Of a stretch of DNA of 64,000 nucleotides, positions 38,695 through 48,949 are shown piece after piece. The stretch covers positions 248,001-312,000 of the forward strand of contig JAIQFB010000001.1 of the NCBI GenBank assembly GCA_020073485.1. Reading direction: 5' to 3'. The notes below the pieces were generated by a model that worked only from the letters and a program-made list of their open reading frames with translations, was not told the origin of the DNA and searched no databases. Position numbers and translations under genes: made by a program. Source of the stretch: Terriglobia bacterium. GTDB taxonomy: Bacteria; Acidobacteriota; Terriglobia; Acidiferrales; UBA7541. Every line of letters begins with the position of its first letter. Within the stretch, counting starts at the first letter, position 1.

Positions 38695-40676
38695 ACTGGC
38701 AGGCGCTCAGTCCGCTGCAAATCGCCGGCGTTTGGGCGGCGCTGGCGGCGCTTGCACTCTGGCTCTACCTGCACCACCGGCGCCCGCAGCACCGCAAGGT
38801 TTCCACGCTGCGTTTCTGGGCCAGTGTGCAACCGGTTTCGCAGCCGCGCCGCCGGCAACTGCGCGAGCCCTGGGCCCTGCTGGCCCAAGTTTTGTTCTTG
38901 CTGCTGCTCGTGCTGGCGCTGGCCAATCCTCGGTGGGGAGCGGTGTTCGAGGGCCGCACCGTCGTCATCGTCTTTGACGCTTCCATCTGGTCGCAGGCGC
39001 ACCCCGCGGGAGGAACTTCCTGGATCGACCGCGAGCGCGCGGAAGCGTTGCGCCTGGTCGATTCATTGCCATCGAACGACCGCGTGCTGCTGCTTCGCGC
39101 GGAGGCCGATGCGCCGCCGATCCTTCCGTTCACCGCGGACCATGCGGCGTTGCGCCGCGCCATCGAGAACGCCCAACCTTCGAGCGGCGTCGCCGACATC
39201 CCCCGGGCGCTGGAAATGGGCAAGGCGGCCCTGGCGGGCTCCCGGCGCGGCCTTCTGGCGTACGTCGGCCCCGGAATGCTCGATAATGAGCAGGCGCGGC
39301 ACCTCGAGGAATTTCGCGCGGCGTTAGAAGCACCCTCCGATTCCAGCGTACCGCCGCAATTTCTGGTGCGCCTTGCCGATGATCGCGCAACCCTGGAAAA
39401 TCGCGGCATCACGCGGCTTTCCCTTCGCCGCGACACGGCGCAGCCCGATCGCTGGCATTTGCTCACCCAGCTGAAAAATTACGGCGACGCCAAAGCGGAC
39501 GCTGTGCTGAAGCTTTCGGTCAATGGCCAGCCGCTCGGCCAGCGGCAGATCTCGCTCGCCCCGCGCGAACTGGCCAACACCGAAAATGAATTCGTCTGGG
39601 ATCAGGGAGGATTGCTGCAGGCGGAAATCGGTCCCTCCGACGAACTGGACGCGGACAATCGCGCTGTCGTTTCGCTCCCCACATTCCGCACGGTCCGCGT
39701 GGCTGTTTTTGCGAACCCGAGTTCTCCCTTCGCCGCCAATCTGCTTTCGGTGCTGTCCAGCAACCCCTACGCGCAGGCGCAGATTTTCTCCCCGGAAATG
39801 GCCGCGAGCGTTTCGCCCGACGTGGCGATTTATCGCGGCACGAGCCTGCCCGCCGAGATCGCATCCAATTCCATCTGGTTTCTCAGCGGGCCTTCGGCAG
39901 CGAACTCCCGGTCCATGCGCGTGACCCGGTGGAGTTCGCAGCATCCCGTAACGCGCTGGGTTCGCACCCAGGATGTGAGCGTGCACAACACCGCCACTCT
40001 CACCCCGCTGCCGAACGATACCGTTCTGGCCTACACCGATGAAAATCCACCGGCGCCGCTGATCCTGGCCCGCGAGCAAAATGGGCGCAGGATCCTGATC
40101 GTCGGCTTCGATCCTCAGGACTCCAATTTTCCGCAGGAGTCTGCCTTCCCGCTGTTCATGGCCGGGGGCATGGAATGGATGACGCATTCGGTGGAGGAAG
40201 CGGCGGACTCGCTTTCCACCGGGGAGCTGGACGTTGCGGGACCCGTGACGCGAATCGTTTCTCCGTCCGGTCGGGATGTGGCGTTTGCGCGCAAGGGTTC
40301 GGACGCGCATCTGCTTGCTCTGGAAACTGGAACCTATCGCGTCGTCGGCCCCGGCGGAGAATCAAGCCTCGCCGTCAATGCGCCCTTGCTGCCGGAGCAG
40401 CAGATGAAAGTCGCGCCCGCGGAAACGGCAGGCGTCGAAGGCGAGCCGCTTCCGCCCGTGAGCTGGGATTTGTGGCGGTGGCTGGTCCTGCTGGCCATCG
40501 TTGCGCTCTGGCTGGAGTGGTGGCTGTATTACTCCTCGCGCGAGCGCCAGCGAAACGCGGAGATTCGCGAAACGCCCGCGAGCGACGCGCTGCAAAAATC
40601 GGACCTTGAACTCGAGGAACGCGAGGAATCGGAACTTCGGAATCCGAAAGTCCCATCCGGGATTTCGTACCGGTGA
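38691..40676 (+). CDS. BatA-type membrane protein with degenerate VWA domain
   Basis: The 661-residue protein has two N-terminal helices of the BatA_N type (about 9-25 and 60-80), a VWA-like domain whose metal motif is degenerate (VFDASIWSQ instead of DxSxS), a beta-rich central region, and a C-terminal helix (about 588-606) followed by a charged tail rich in E. It probably forms a membrane complex with the neighbouring MoxR, DUF58 and VWA proteins. It overlaps the previous gene by 4 bases. Confidence 0.85.
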   Translation: MNWQALSPLQIAGVWAALAALALWLYLHHRRPQHRKVSTLRFWASVQPVSQPRRRQLREPWALLAQVLFLLLLVLALANPRWGAVFEGRTVVIVFDASIWSQAHPAGGTSWIDRERAEALRLVDSLPSNDRVLLLRAEADAPPILPFTADHAALRRAIENAQPSSGVADIPRALEMGKAALAGSRRGLLAYVGPGMLDNEQARHLEEFRAALEAPSDSSVPPQFLVRLADDRATLENRGITRLSLRRDTAQPDRWHLLTQLKNYGDAKADAVLKLSVNGQPLGQRQISLAPRELANTENEFVWDQGGLLQAEIGPSDELDADNRAVVSLPTFRTVRVAVFANPSSPFAANLLSVLSSNPYAQAQIFSPEMAASVSPDVAIYRGTSLPAEIASNSIWFLSGPSAANSRSMRVTRWSSQHPVTRWVRTQDVSVHNTATLTPLPNDTVLAYTDENPPAPLILAREQNGRRILIVGFDPQDSNFPQESAFPLFMAGGMEWMTHSVEEAADSLSTGELDVAGPVTRIVSPSGRDVAFARKGSDAHLLALETGTYRVVGPGGESSLAVNAPLLPEQQMKVAPAETAGVEGEPLPPVSWDLWRWLVLLAIVALWLEWWLYYSSRERQRNAEIRETPASDALQKSDLELEEREESELRNPKVPSGISYR

Positions 40677-40722
40677 ATTCTTATCGTGGATTTTGGATTT
40701 AGGATAATGGAATTTTGAAGCC

Positions 40723-43275
40723 ATGACCTTCGACCATCCCATCTTTCTGCTGCTGCTCGTGCTGCTGCCCGTCCTGTGGATCTGGATGCGGCGCATGCCC
40801 GGTGCTTCGCCCGTGTGCTTGGCGCTGAAATGCGCCGCGTTCACCGCACTGGCGATTGCTCTGGCCGATCCCTGGGCGGCGCTGCGCGTCGAGCACTTGG
40901 CGGTCACCGTTCTTATGGATACTTCCGCCAGCATGCCGCTGGAATCGGTGCAGCGCGGCGAAGCCATGCTGCGCGATCTGGTGCGCAAGAAATCGGGCGC
41001 GGAGTTGCGCCTCATCACCTTCGCCGAACATCCCAATCTCCGCGAAGTTCCCGCGCAAGCCGACCAGGTCCGCATTCCGCAAGGCGTCGATCCAAAAGAG
41101 GGCATGGCCACCAACGTCGAAGACGCACTGCAACTCGCCCTCAGCACTTTTCCGCCGCAGGGCGCGCGGCGCATTCTGCTGATCAGCGATGGCAACGAAA
41201 ATCGCGGCCATGTGTTGACCGAAGCCCTGCGCGTAAGAGAGCGCGGCGTCGCGGTCTACACCGTGCCCGCCGGGGGCACCGCGCCGCTGCCCGTGAAGGT
41301 GGAAAGCGTCGCGTCTCCCCAGGATGTTTTTTCGGGTGAGCATTTTACGTTGTCGCTGCGCCTGGAAAGCGGCGGAGAATTGAAAACACGTGTGTGGATT
41401 ACAACGCAGGGCCAGGAAATCGGATCGACAACTGCGGATTTGCGGCCCGGCTCCAACCAAGTGGATGTGGACGCGCGCATCTCGGCCAGCGGCGTGAGTC
41501 TGATGCAGGTGCATATCTCCAGCGCGGGCTCCGAGCAGGTGCTGGTCTCGCAAGCGGTGACGGTGCGCCGCCCGCGCATCCTTTACGTTTCTGGCGGCGG
41601 CGAAACTTCCGCTCCGCTGCTCGACACCCTCAAGCGCGCCGACGTCGACGTGGAGCAGGCCACGGCGTTCCCGGTCCTTCACCCGGCCCGCGATTGGGAC
41701 GCGGTGATCCTCGACAACTATCCCGATCACGACCTCGCGCCGGATGAAGACTTGGCGCTCGAACGCTATGTCTACGCGGGTGGAGGGCTGGTCTTCATCG
41801 CCGGAGACAGCAACGCGAAGCTAGCCACCGAACCCAAGACGCCCTTCGAGAAAATGCTGCCGGTGCATGCGCAGCCTCCGCCGGAAAAACCCACCGCCGT
41901 GGCCCTGGTGCTGGATAAATCCGGAAGCATGAGCGGCCCGAAAATCGAAATGGCCCGCGACGCCGCCCGCGCGAGCATCAAGACGCTGCGCCCAATCGAT
42001 CTCATTGGCGTGATTTCATTCGACGAAACATTTAACTGGGTGATCCCGATGGGGCCGGCCGGATCGCTCGAGGACAAGAGCAAGCTCATCAACCAGATCA
42101 CCGCCAATGGCGGCACAAAGATTTATCAGGCCGTGCAATCCGCGTTTGACGCCATTGTGGACCAGAAAGCGACGCACAAGCACATCATCCTGCTCACCGA
42201 CGGCGTTTCGACGCCCGGCACGCAGGAGGATTTTCCGAAGCTCGAGCGCGACGCGCTTGCCAAGCACGTCATCATCTCCACCATCGGCGTGGGCGATTAC
42301 ATCAACCGCGAACTGCTCGACGAGCTGGCCCGCAAGACCAAGGGAAAATCCCATTTCGTCGAAAATCCCGAGACCATTCCGCAAATCATCAACGCCGAGG
42401 TCAAATCCACCGAAGACCTGGCCATTCAGGAACGTCCCGTGCGCGCCGTCCGCGTGCGCCCGGTGGAATTTACCGATGGAATCGATTTTACGAAGGCGCC
42501 GCGCCTGCTCGGTTTTGTGCAGGCGGAGGCCAAGGAAAATTCGGAAACCATTCTGCGTGTGGATGGGAAAAAGCCGCTCCTGGTGCGCTGGCGCTATGGA
42601 CTGGGCCGCGTGACCGCATTCATGTCCGATGCCAAGAGCCGCTGGGCCGAGCCCTGGGTGCGCTGGGAGTCGTTCGGAACACTGTGGCCGCAAATGGTTC
42701 GCGATGTCTCTCATCGAGACCGCACCGTGCGCGCCGGTGTGCGCCCCGGCGCCCGCGAGGGCGAAGCCGTGGTCTTTTACGACGTGCTCGCGGACGCGGG
42801 CAATCCCGCCGCCGAGACTCTCACCGGCGCTGCCGCCCCGCACATTCTGGTCGAGGTGCCCGGCGAATCCCCGCGTTCGATTCCGCTTGAGCAGACCGCG
42901 CCGGGCCATTTTGAGGCGCGCATTCCCGCCGATCAGGGAGGCCTCTACCGGATCGTTTCCGGCAGTTCCGAGCTGGTCCTGCCCGAAGCGGGTTTCTATC
43001 ACGAATCAGATGAGACCAAGCCGCAAGCGATTAATACGGCGCTGCTCGGCGAGATCAGCCGCGTGACCGGCGGCCGCATGCATCCGTCGCTCGAGGAACT
43101 CCTTACCGACAAAGGCAGCCTGGTTCGCGAACGAAAACCGCTGTGGGCTTACTGGCTCATCCTCGCGTTGGCGTTGAATCTTCTGGAAGTCGCGCTGCGT
43201 AAGGGGTTCTTCGAGCGCCTCGCGACATGGCTGCGGCGCCTATCTTTGCCCGGGTGGCGCCGCCAACCGGCGTAG
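40723..43275 (+). CDS. Large VWA-domain membrane protein (Bat/glutamine-amidotransferase-like)
   Basis: The 850-residue protein has N-terminal helices, a first VWA-like domain (VTVLMDTSASMPLE), a GATase1-like segment (YAGGGLVFIAGDSNAK), a second VWA domain with an intact metal site (LVLDKSGSMSGPK, later ILLTDGVSTPG), and a C-terminal helix (about 805-822) with a basic tail. The ATG is 46 bases after the previous stop. It closes the five-gene operon; a perfect palindrome begins at the base after its stop codon. Confidence 0.88.
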   Translation: MTFDHPIFLLLLVLLPVLWIWMRRMPGASPVCLALKCAAFTALAIALADPWAALRVEHLAVTVLMDTSASMPLESVQRGEAMLRDLVRKKSGAELRLITFAEHPNLREVPAQADQVRIPQGVDPKEGMATNVEDALQLALSTFPPQGARRILLISDGNENRGHVLTEALRVRERGVAVYTVPAGGTAPLPVKVESVASPQDVFSGEHFTLSLRLESGGELKTRVWITTQGQEIGSTTADLRPGSNQVDVDARISASGVSLMQVHISSAGSEQVLVSQAVTVRRPRILYVSGGGETSAPLLDTLKRADVDVEQATAFPVLHPARDWDAVILDNYPDHDLAPDEDLALERYVYAGGGLVFIAGDSNAKLATEPKTPFEKMLPVHAQPPPEKPTAVALVLDKSGSMSGPKIEMARDAARASIKTLRPIDLIGVISFDETFNWVIPMGPAGSLEDKSKLINQITANGGTKIYQAVQSAFDAIVDQKATHKHIILLTDGVSTPGTQEDFPKLERDALAKHVIISTIGVGDYINRELLDELARKTKGKSHFVENPETIPQIINAEVKSTEDLAIQERPVRAVRVRPVEFTDGIDFTKAPRLLGFVQAEAKENSETILRVDGKKPLLVRWRYGLGRVTAFMSDAKSRWAEPWVRWESFGTLWPQMVRDVSHRDRTVRAGVRPGAREGEAVVFYDVLADAGNPAAETLTGAAAPHILVEVPGESPRSIPLEQTAPGHFEARIPADQGGLYRIVSGSSELVLPEAGFYHESDETKPQAINTALLGEISRVTGGRMHPSLEELLTDKGSLVRERKPLWAYWLILALALNLLEVALRKGFFERLATWLRRLSLPGWRRQPA

Positions 43276-43299
43276 TAGGACAGGCTGAAGCCTGTCCTA
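43276..43299. repeat. Palindromic repeat family B, perfect 24-base copy between convergent genes
   Basis: TAGGACAGGCT-GA-AGCCTGTCCTA directly follows the stop of the VWA gene and lies 18 bases from the stop of the convergent nickel-permease gene, with TTAAAA after it. It could act as a two-way terminator. Related copies: 49809-49890, 51436-51471, 61750-61820, and halves near 17251-17270 and 17398-17408. Confidence 0.85.
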
Positions 43300-43317
43300 T
43301 TAAAAGCGTTCTACGGT

Positions 43318-44328
43318 TTACCTTGGAATCCAGCTGGCGTGGCCGGTAAACAACCCGTCGACAAATCCAATCTGGTAACACAAAAATATTCCGAACGCGA
43401 GACTCAGCAATCCCGATGCCAGCGCGAGCCCTCGATTCAAGCGCACAAAATGCCGCATCGAATATGCGAATGGAATCGCGATGGCCGCGGTGATCAGCAT
43501 CATCCCCGCCACGGTTCCCAATCCGAAAATCAACAGATAGCCGATCGCCCAGCTCGCACGGCTGATCGTCGCCAGAACCAGCAGAGCCACCGCGGCTGAT
43601 CCCGCAAGGCCATGCACGATTCCCACCAGCAACGGGCGCACGATATGAAACAAGCTCAGCTTTTTCCACCATCCGGGTGCGGGTTCCGCTTGGAGCCCGC
43701 TGGAAGCGGGTGCGGGCTCTACTTGGAGCCCGCTGGAAGAAAGTCCGGGCTCTACTTCTGCGCTGGACGCCTCAAGTGAAGCGTCGAGCCCGCCGGAAAA
43801 TGATGCGTATTCTCCCTGCAGTCCCTGCAGAGACGGATCGGGTTCTTCTTGCTCGTCTTGGCGCGCCGTGGAGAGCTCGCCCTCCACTACAGTCCAGCCG
43901 GGGAGGGAAAACGCCTCATTGGTAATCGGCTCTGCATCTTCCTCATGGGCATGAAACAGTTGGCGGCCGAGAAACCAATGACAATGCGCGTCGCGGCCCA
44001 TCCCCCGAAGCGTGATCCATTCCATCGCGCGTTGCAGCGCGCCCGTCAGGTTCAGCACGCCCAGCAGGATCAGCATGAATCCCACCGAAAGTTCCATGCT
44101 CAGGCCCAGCCGCGGCGGAATGGTCAGCTTGAACAGAATAATCGCGGACCCGACCAGAAGAATCGTGAACGTATGCCCCAACCCCCAAAACACGCCGATG
44201 AGCGCGGCGTGGAAAATGTTCCGCTCGCGGCTGACGATGGTGGTAACGGCAATCACATGGTCGGGATCGGTGGCATGGCGCATGCCCAGAAAGAATCCCA
44301 ACAGCGAAATGGAGAGCAGCGTGATCAT
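43318..44328 (-). CDS. Nickel/cobalt permease of the NiCoT/UreH type
   Basis: An inner-membrane protein placed downstream of the urease genes. The first helix carries GMRHATDPDHVIAV, the H-x4-DH metal-transport signature. Six to seven hydrophobic segments are visible, split by a hydrophilic loop (about 135-222). The loop contains an 11-residue repeat SSGLQxEPAPA that is the translation of a family C palindromic DNA array. The ATG at 44328 begins just before helix 1; a TTG at 44400 would add 24 residues. A nickel supply role is inferred from the motif and from ureA-G next to it. Confidence 0.88.
   Translation of the reverse strand: MITLLSISLLGFFLGMRHATDPDHVIAVTTIVSRERNIFHAALIGVFWGLGHTFTILLVGSAIILFKLTIPPRLGLSMELSVGFMLILLGVLNLTGALQRAMEWITLRGMGRDAHCHWFLGRQLFHAHEEDAEPITNEAFSLPGWTVVEGELSTARQDEQEEPDPSLQGLQGEYASFSGGLDASLEASSAEVEPGLSSSGLQVEPAPASSGLQAEPAPGWWKKLSLFHIVRPLLVGIVHGLAGSAAVALLVLATISRASWAIGYLLIFGLGTVAGMMLITAAIAIPFAYSMRHFVRLNRGLALASGLLSLAFGIFLCYQIGFVDGLFTGHASWIPR
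43676..43760. repeat. Family C repeat array inside the permease coding sequence
   Basis: Two full hairpin units (43679-43700 and 43712-43733; the second is GCGGGCTCTACTTGGAGCCCGC shortened here to its core GGGCTC/GAGCCC) and a partial third (from about 43744) stand at 33-base spacing. Being a multiple of three, the spacing keeps the reading frame of the permease and makes an 11-residue repeated linker. Confidence 0.85.
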
Positions 44329-44457
44329 CTGGTAGTTCCGGCCGTTCCGGTAATACAGAACCGTGCCCGCCGCCGCGAACATGCTGCTGCGCCGCGCCAA
44401 GTTCCTCGTTAGCGTTGTAGCACGCGCGAATCAAAATGCGGGAAAAATGTCTTTCCC

Positions 44458-44546
44458 GTCATTCCGAACGAAGCGAGGTATCTCTCTGGAGTTGAAAATC
44501 AAAGGAAGGAGAGATTCCTCAGCCGCAGGAGCGGGTTCGGAATGAC
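44458..44546. repeat. Palindromic repeat family A, degenerate third copy
   Basis: Left arm 44458-44486 (GTCATTCCGAACGAAGCGAGG...) and right arm 44511-44546 (GAGATTCCTC...TTCGGAATGAC) pair at both ends but differ in the middle, where CAGCCGCAGGAGC replaces the usual core. It lies between ureD and the permease gene; the rest of this 261-base gap shows no gene. Confidence 0.75.
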
Positions 44547-44589
44547 GAAGTATTGGTTTCGCAAACTCCCCGGAGCTGGGGATATTCGT

Positions 44590-45450
44590 TCAATACTTTC
44601 GATGATCGAACGCGGGAGCCTGCACCACAAGTTCGCGCGCCGCATCCCACAATTTCCGGTTCATCGAAGTCATGTCCGAGGCCGAGCGCGCCAAAAAGCG
44701 TACCACGCAGCCCCTCCACGAAACGAGGCTCACCCCTCCCCAAACGTGCGCCTCGCGATCCAGTTCCGCATGCATCGCGGCGGCCACGGAAAGCCAGTCA
44801 TCCGGTCCATCCGCAAAAATGCCCAGACACGCCATGTAATCGAATTCTTCCATCAACCCGATCTCGCGCGGATTTCGCGAGGAGGGAACGATCCTTGTCC
44901 GGTTGTGGAACACCGGCTTGCCGCATTGGAACACTTCCATTCGCGAATCCATTTCCGTAAAACTCCACCGCTCGCCATGCGCCACGCGGCCCGACGCCAT
45001 CGAATCCAGAACGATCGCCCGGCTCCCCGCGGCCATCTCCACGCGCAGCGATTGGCGCAGCGCGGAACGCTCATGAGGAATCACGTGGTCGGGAAGATAT
45101 TCCAGCGTGGCTCCTTCGCCCAATTGTATCTTGGTGTCGAGTATCGCGGGCTGCCCGGCCGTGCGGTAGATTCGAGTCGCCGAAGGCGTCGTCAAGCACA
45201 CGCGCGTTCCGGCTTGCTGAATAATCTCCGTGACCAGATGATCGCCTCCCAGCACTCCCCCGGTGGGATTGAGCAGCATCAGGTACGCAGTTCCATCGTC
45301 CAGCGTGAGCGGCGCCATGGCCTGTAGCGGCAGCGTGAAACGCGACTCGCCCAGAATCGTGCGCGCGCCGCGCCGCTCGAATTGCAGACGGAGAAATCCG
45401 TCGCGCCCGACTCGTTCGGGATTCGGCTCAGGATTTCGTTCGCTATTCAA
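44590..45450 (-). CDS. ureD: Urease accessory protein UreD (UreH)
   Basis: Scaffold protein that binds apo-urease and, with UreF and UreG, delivers nickel. The 286-residue protein has the family features [22 protein letters not shown] and HVIPHERS. Its start overlaps the ureG end by 8 bases. It is the last accessory gene of the cluster. Confidence 0.94.
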   Translation of the reverse strand: MNSERNPEPNPERVGRDGFLRLQFERRGARTILGESRFTLPLQAMAPLTLDDGTAYLMLLNPTGGVLGGDHLVTEIIQQAGTRVCLTTPSATRIYRTAGQPAILDTKIQLGEGATLEYLPDHVIPHERSALRQSLRVEMAAGSRAIVLDSMASGRVAHGERWSFTEMDSRMEVFQCGKPVFHNRTRIVPSSRNPREIGLMEEFDYMACLGIFADGPDDWLSVAAAMHAELDREAHVWGGVSLVSWRGCVVRFLARSASDMTSMNRKLWDAARELVVQAPAFDHRKY

Positions 45451-46051
45451 AGAGCAGGGAGTGGCGGATCCATTCGATGATGGTGTCCACTCCCGTGCCG
45501 GTTTTGAGATTGGTGAAGACGTAAGGCCTCTCTCCGCGCATCTTTTTGGCGTCGCGATCCATCACCGCGAGGTCCGCGCCCACGTAGGGCGCCAGATCGA
45601 TCTTGTTGATGACCAGAATTCCGGATGTCATGATGCCCGGCCCGCCCTTTCGCGGAATTTTGTCGCCCTCGGCCACGTCGATCACATAGATCGTGGCATC
45701 CACCAGCTCCGGGCTGAACGTGGCGGCCAGATTGTCGCCTCCACTTTCGATGAACAAAATATCGAGCTCCGGAAAACGCCGCTGCAGCGCGGCGGACGCT
45801 TCCAGATTCACCGAGGCGTCTTCGCGAATGGCCGTGTGCGGGCATCCCCCGGTTTCGACGCCCAGAATCCGGTCGGGAGTCAGCACGCCGCGCCGCGTGA
45901 GAAATTCCGCGTCCTCGCGCGTGTAAATATCGTTGGTGATCACCGCCAGTTGATAATTCGATTTCAGGCGCGAGCACAGCGATTCCACCATCGCCGTCTT
46001 GCCCGATCCCACGGGCCCGCCGATTCCAATCTTGAGCGGCTTGGGAATCAC
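45443..46051 (-). CDS. ureG: Urease accessory GTPase UreG
   Basis: SIMIBI GTPase that powers nickel insertion into urease. It has the P-loop [38 protein letters not shown] with the nickel-binding Cys-Pro-His, FIESGGDN and the base-specificity motif NKIDLA. The start is GTG at 46051: the sequence GTGA overlaps the ureF stop by 4 bases and gives 202 residues, the normal length. A longer open frame upstream is antiparallel noise inside ureF. Confidence 0.96.
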   Translation of the reverse strand: MIPKPLKIGIGGPVGSGKTAMVESLCSRLKSNYQLAVITNDIYTREDAEFLTRRGVLTPDRILGVETGGCPHTAIREDASVNLEASAALQRRFPELDILFIESGGDNLAATFSPELVDATIYVIDVAEGDKIPRKGGPGIMTSGILVINKIDLAPYVGADLAVMDRDAKKMRGERPYVFTNLKTGTGVDTIIEWIRHSLLFE

Positions 46052-46731
46052 GACCGGAACAGCCTCGCTTCCAGCGTCGCGTGGCGCATGCTGGCGATCT
46101 CCAGAGCCGGAGCGAATGACCACATGTCGGAGGGGCCCTTGCCCTGCGCTTCTCGCGCGAGATCTGCGATCAGCGGCCGGATGTTCCACAGAATGCGCTG
46201 CCCGGCGAGCTGCCCGAGCGGCAGCAATCGAAGTGCCGCGCCCACCATCGCCGCGCTGGCCGAATACAAATATGCGCTGGCCATTTCCGGCGCTGGCCAC
46301 CCCATCACGCCTCCGATCATTCCGAAAACAATCGCGTGATGGCACGGCGAAAGTTCCGCCGCCACCGTGTCCCCGTATTCCGCCAATAGCGCGTGACTCG
46401 CGAAATGATTTGCGACGCGAAGCGTTTGCCGGCCCATCTGCCGGCTGGCGTCGCGCAATTCGCTTGCGGGTTTCATGGCATCGAGCGTTTCATCGAGAGA
46501 GATGCACGCAGCCAGGTCTCCCGCCTGAGCATTCTGCCCCGCGCACAACATCGCTACCAGATCGGTGGGACCCGCCGAGCCGCCCAGATACGCGCGAAGG
46601 AAATTTTCCACACCCGCCGCATCGGCCACGCCGCCGGACTGAACGTAAGATTCCAGTCCGAGCGAGTGCGCGTAAGCCCCCGCGGGGAAAAGGCTGTCCG
46701 TAAATTGCAGCAGGCTGAGAAAATTATCCAT
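46048..46731 (-). CDS. ureF: Urease accessory protein UreF
   Basis: All-helical partner that couples UreG GTP hydrolysis to nickel transfer. The 227-residue protein starts with the typical [21 protein letters not shown] and later has [11 protein letters not shown] and [12 protein letters not shown]. It overlaps ureE by 8 bases and ureG by 4 bases, so the accessory genes are translationally coupled. Confidence 0.95.
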   Translation of the reverse strand: MDNFLSLLQFTDSLFPAGAYAHSLGLESYVQSGGVADAAGVENFLRAYLGGSAGPTDLVAMLCAGQNAQAGDLAACISLDETLDAMKPASELRDASRQMGRQTLRVANHFASHALLAEYGDTVAAELSPCHHAIVFGMIGGVMGWPAPEMASAYLYSASAAMVGAALRLLPLGQLAGQRILWNIRPLIADLAREAQGKGPSDMWSFAPALEIASMRHATLEARLFRS

Positions 46732-47185
46732 GTGCTTGCAGTCGTGAACTCCCGATGGGATCGAATACCGCCTGTTTTCGCTCCCACGGCGCGCCCAGAC
46801 GTTCCATCAGCCGGATCATCGCCTTATCGTCCGGCACCAATATTTTATTTTCGTGAAGAGCCAGAGGAAAATGCAAATTGCCCACCTCGAATGCAATTTT
46901 CACCGCGTTTTTGTAATCCGGCGGGAAGATTTCGAGCACGGGTTCCGCTGCGCCTTCCATTTTCAAATACCAGTCCGGCCCAATCCAGAGAATGGCGCCG
47001 GGCGTTAGCACCGTTCCTGTAACAAGCGCGAAGCCGATTTTTCTCCCCTTCGCCGTCGTGAAGCGCCCGCGCGCCCAGCGCCGCTGCTCCCAGGCAAGAA
47101 CAAGCTTGTCCTCTTCCTTTGCCTGCAAATCTTGTAGGTTTACCGGGGAAACCAAACGGTCGATGATGAGCGCGTCGCCCCACAT
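46724..47185 (-). CDS. ureE: Urease accessory nickel chaperone UreE
   Basis: Nickel-delivery protein of 153 residues. The N-terminal peptide-binding domain contains WEQRRWARGRF; the metal-binding domain has the conserved IAFEVGNLHFPL with its key histidine. It lacks the His-rich C-terminal tail found in enteric UreE and ends SSRLQAHG. It starts 3 bases after ureC. Confidence 0.93.
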   Translation of the reverse strand: MWGDALIIDRLVSPVNLQDLQAKEEDKLVLAWEQRRWARGRFTTAKGRKIGFALVTGTVLTPGAILWIGPDWYLKMEGAAEPVLEIFPPDYKNAVKIAFEVGNLHFPLALHENKILVPDDKAMIRLMERLGAPWERKQAVFDPIGSSRLQAHG

Positions 47186-47188
47186 TTT

Positions 47189-48908
47189 CTAGAACAGGAA
47201 GTACCGCTGTGCCATGGCCAACACTTGCGCCGGCTCGCAGGTCAGTAGCACTCCGTCGGCGCGCACTTCGTAGGTGTCCGGATCGACTTCGATCTTCGGC
47301 AGCGCGTCGTTGTGGATCATGTCGCGCTTGGTGAGCCCGCGGCACCGGTTGACCGCTACGCATTTCTTTTTCAGTCCGAGCGTGGCCGGCAATCCCGAAT
47401 TCACCGCGGCTTTCGACAAAAACGTCAGCGAAGTGGAATGCAGCGCGCCGCCAAAGCTGCCGAACATGGGCCGGTAAATCACCGGCTGCGGTGTGGGGAT
47501 CGACGCGTTGGCGTCGCCCATTACCGACCATGCAATCATGCCGCCCTTCACGATCATCTCCGGCTTCACCCCGAAAAACGCGGGCTTCCAAAGCACCAGG
47601 TCCGCGAGTTTTCCGGTTTCCACCGAACCGACTTCGTGTGAGATGCCGTGCGCAATCGCGGGATTGATCGTGTATTTCGCGACATAGCGTTTCACGCGCA
47701 CGTTGTCGCTTCCGGATTTTTCGCCGGCGAGCACGCCGCGCTGCTGTTTCATTTTGTCCGCGGTCTGCCAGGTGCGCGTGATCACTTCGCCGATGCGCCC
47801 CATGGCCTGCGAATCCGACGACATCATGCTGATCGCGCCCAGATCGTGCAGCACGTCTTCGGCCGCGATCGTTTCGGCGCGGATGCGCGATTCGGCAAAC
47901 GCGACGTCCTCGGGAATCGATGGGCTCAGGTGGTGGCATACCATCAGCATGTCCAGATGCTCATTGAGCGTATTCACCGTGAACGGCATCGTGGGGTTGG
48001 TCGACGAAGGCAGGCAATTCAGTTCGCCACACACCTTGATGATGTCGGGAGCGTGGCCTCCCCCGGCGCCTTCGGTGTGATACGTGTGAATCGTGCGCCC
48101 CTTGAACGCGCGAATGGAATCCTGCACGAAGCCCGCTTCGTTGATCGTGTCGGTGTGAATAGCGACTTGTACATCATGTTCTTCGGCGACGGAGAGTGCG
48201 CAATCGATGGCCGCAGGCGTCGTCCCCCAGTCTTCATGCAGCTTCAGGCCGATGGCGCCCGCCTCGATCTGCTCGCGCAGCGGCGCGGCGGAGGAAGAAT
48301 TTCCTTTGCCCAGAAATCCCAGATTTATCGCAAATCCGTCGGCCGATTCCAGCATGCGGTGCATGTTCCACGCGCCCGGTGTGCACGTGGTGGCGTCGGT
48401 GCCCGTTGCGGGGCCCGTGCCGCCACCGATCAATGTCGTCAGCCCTCCGGAAAGCGCGGTCTCAATGAGCTGCGGGCAAATAAAATGCACGTGCGAATCG
48501 ATGCCGCCCGCCGTGACGATTCTTCCTTCCCCCGGCAATCACTTCGGTTCCCGCGCCGATGATCATTCCCTGCGTCACGCCGCTCATCACGTCCGGATTG
48601 CCCGCCTTGCCGATGCCCGTGATGCGGCCGTTGCGAATGCCGATGTCCGCCTTATAGATGCCGCTGTGGTCCACGATCATCGCGTTCGTGATCACCAGGT
48701 CGAGCACGCCGTCGGCCGCCACCGCCGTCGAGGATTGCCCCATGCCGTCACGAATCGATTTGCCGCCTCCGAATTTGGCTTCGTCGCCGGGCGTGGTCAG
48801 ATCCTTTTCGATTTCGATGAATACTTCCGTGTCGGCGAGGCGCACGCGATCGCCGGTCGTCGGCCCGTAGAGGTCGGCGTACTGGCGGCGTGGAATTTTC
48901 AGGCTCAT
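47189..48908 (-). CDS. ureC: Urease subunit alpha UreC, interrupted by a +1 frameshift in a G5 tract
   Basis: The catalytic nickel subunit. Two frames make one protein: 48908 down to about 48533 gives the N-terminus ([20 protein letters not shown]... to TEVIAG), and 48538 down to 47189 gives the rest. A run of five G on the minus strand (C5 at 48529-48533) should be four to continue the frame as [12 protein letters not shown]. All active-site elements are present after the shift: [15 protein letters not shown] with the carbamylated lysine, [22 protein letters not shown], the flap MVCHHL and SSDSQAMGR. Intact neighbours and conserved residues favour a sequencing or assembly error, but true inactivation or slippage cannot be excluded. 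The ATG at 48908 is 74 bases from ureB. Confidence 0.9.
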
Positions 48909-48949
48909 GGGTACGTTTCTTGCAATCTAGTTTGTTGGTCGCATCGCAG

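Noticed and set aside
45443-46345. 300-residue version of UreG
   Set aside because: The extra N-terminal 98 residues are antisense-like low-complexity sequence over ureF in another frame; the GTG at 46051 gives the normal UreG length.
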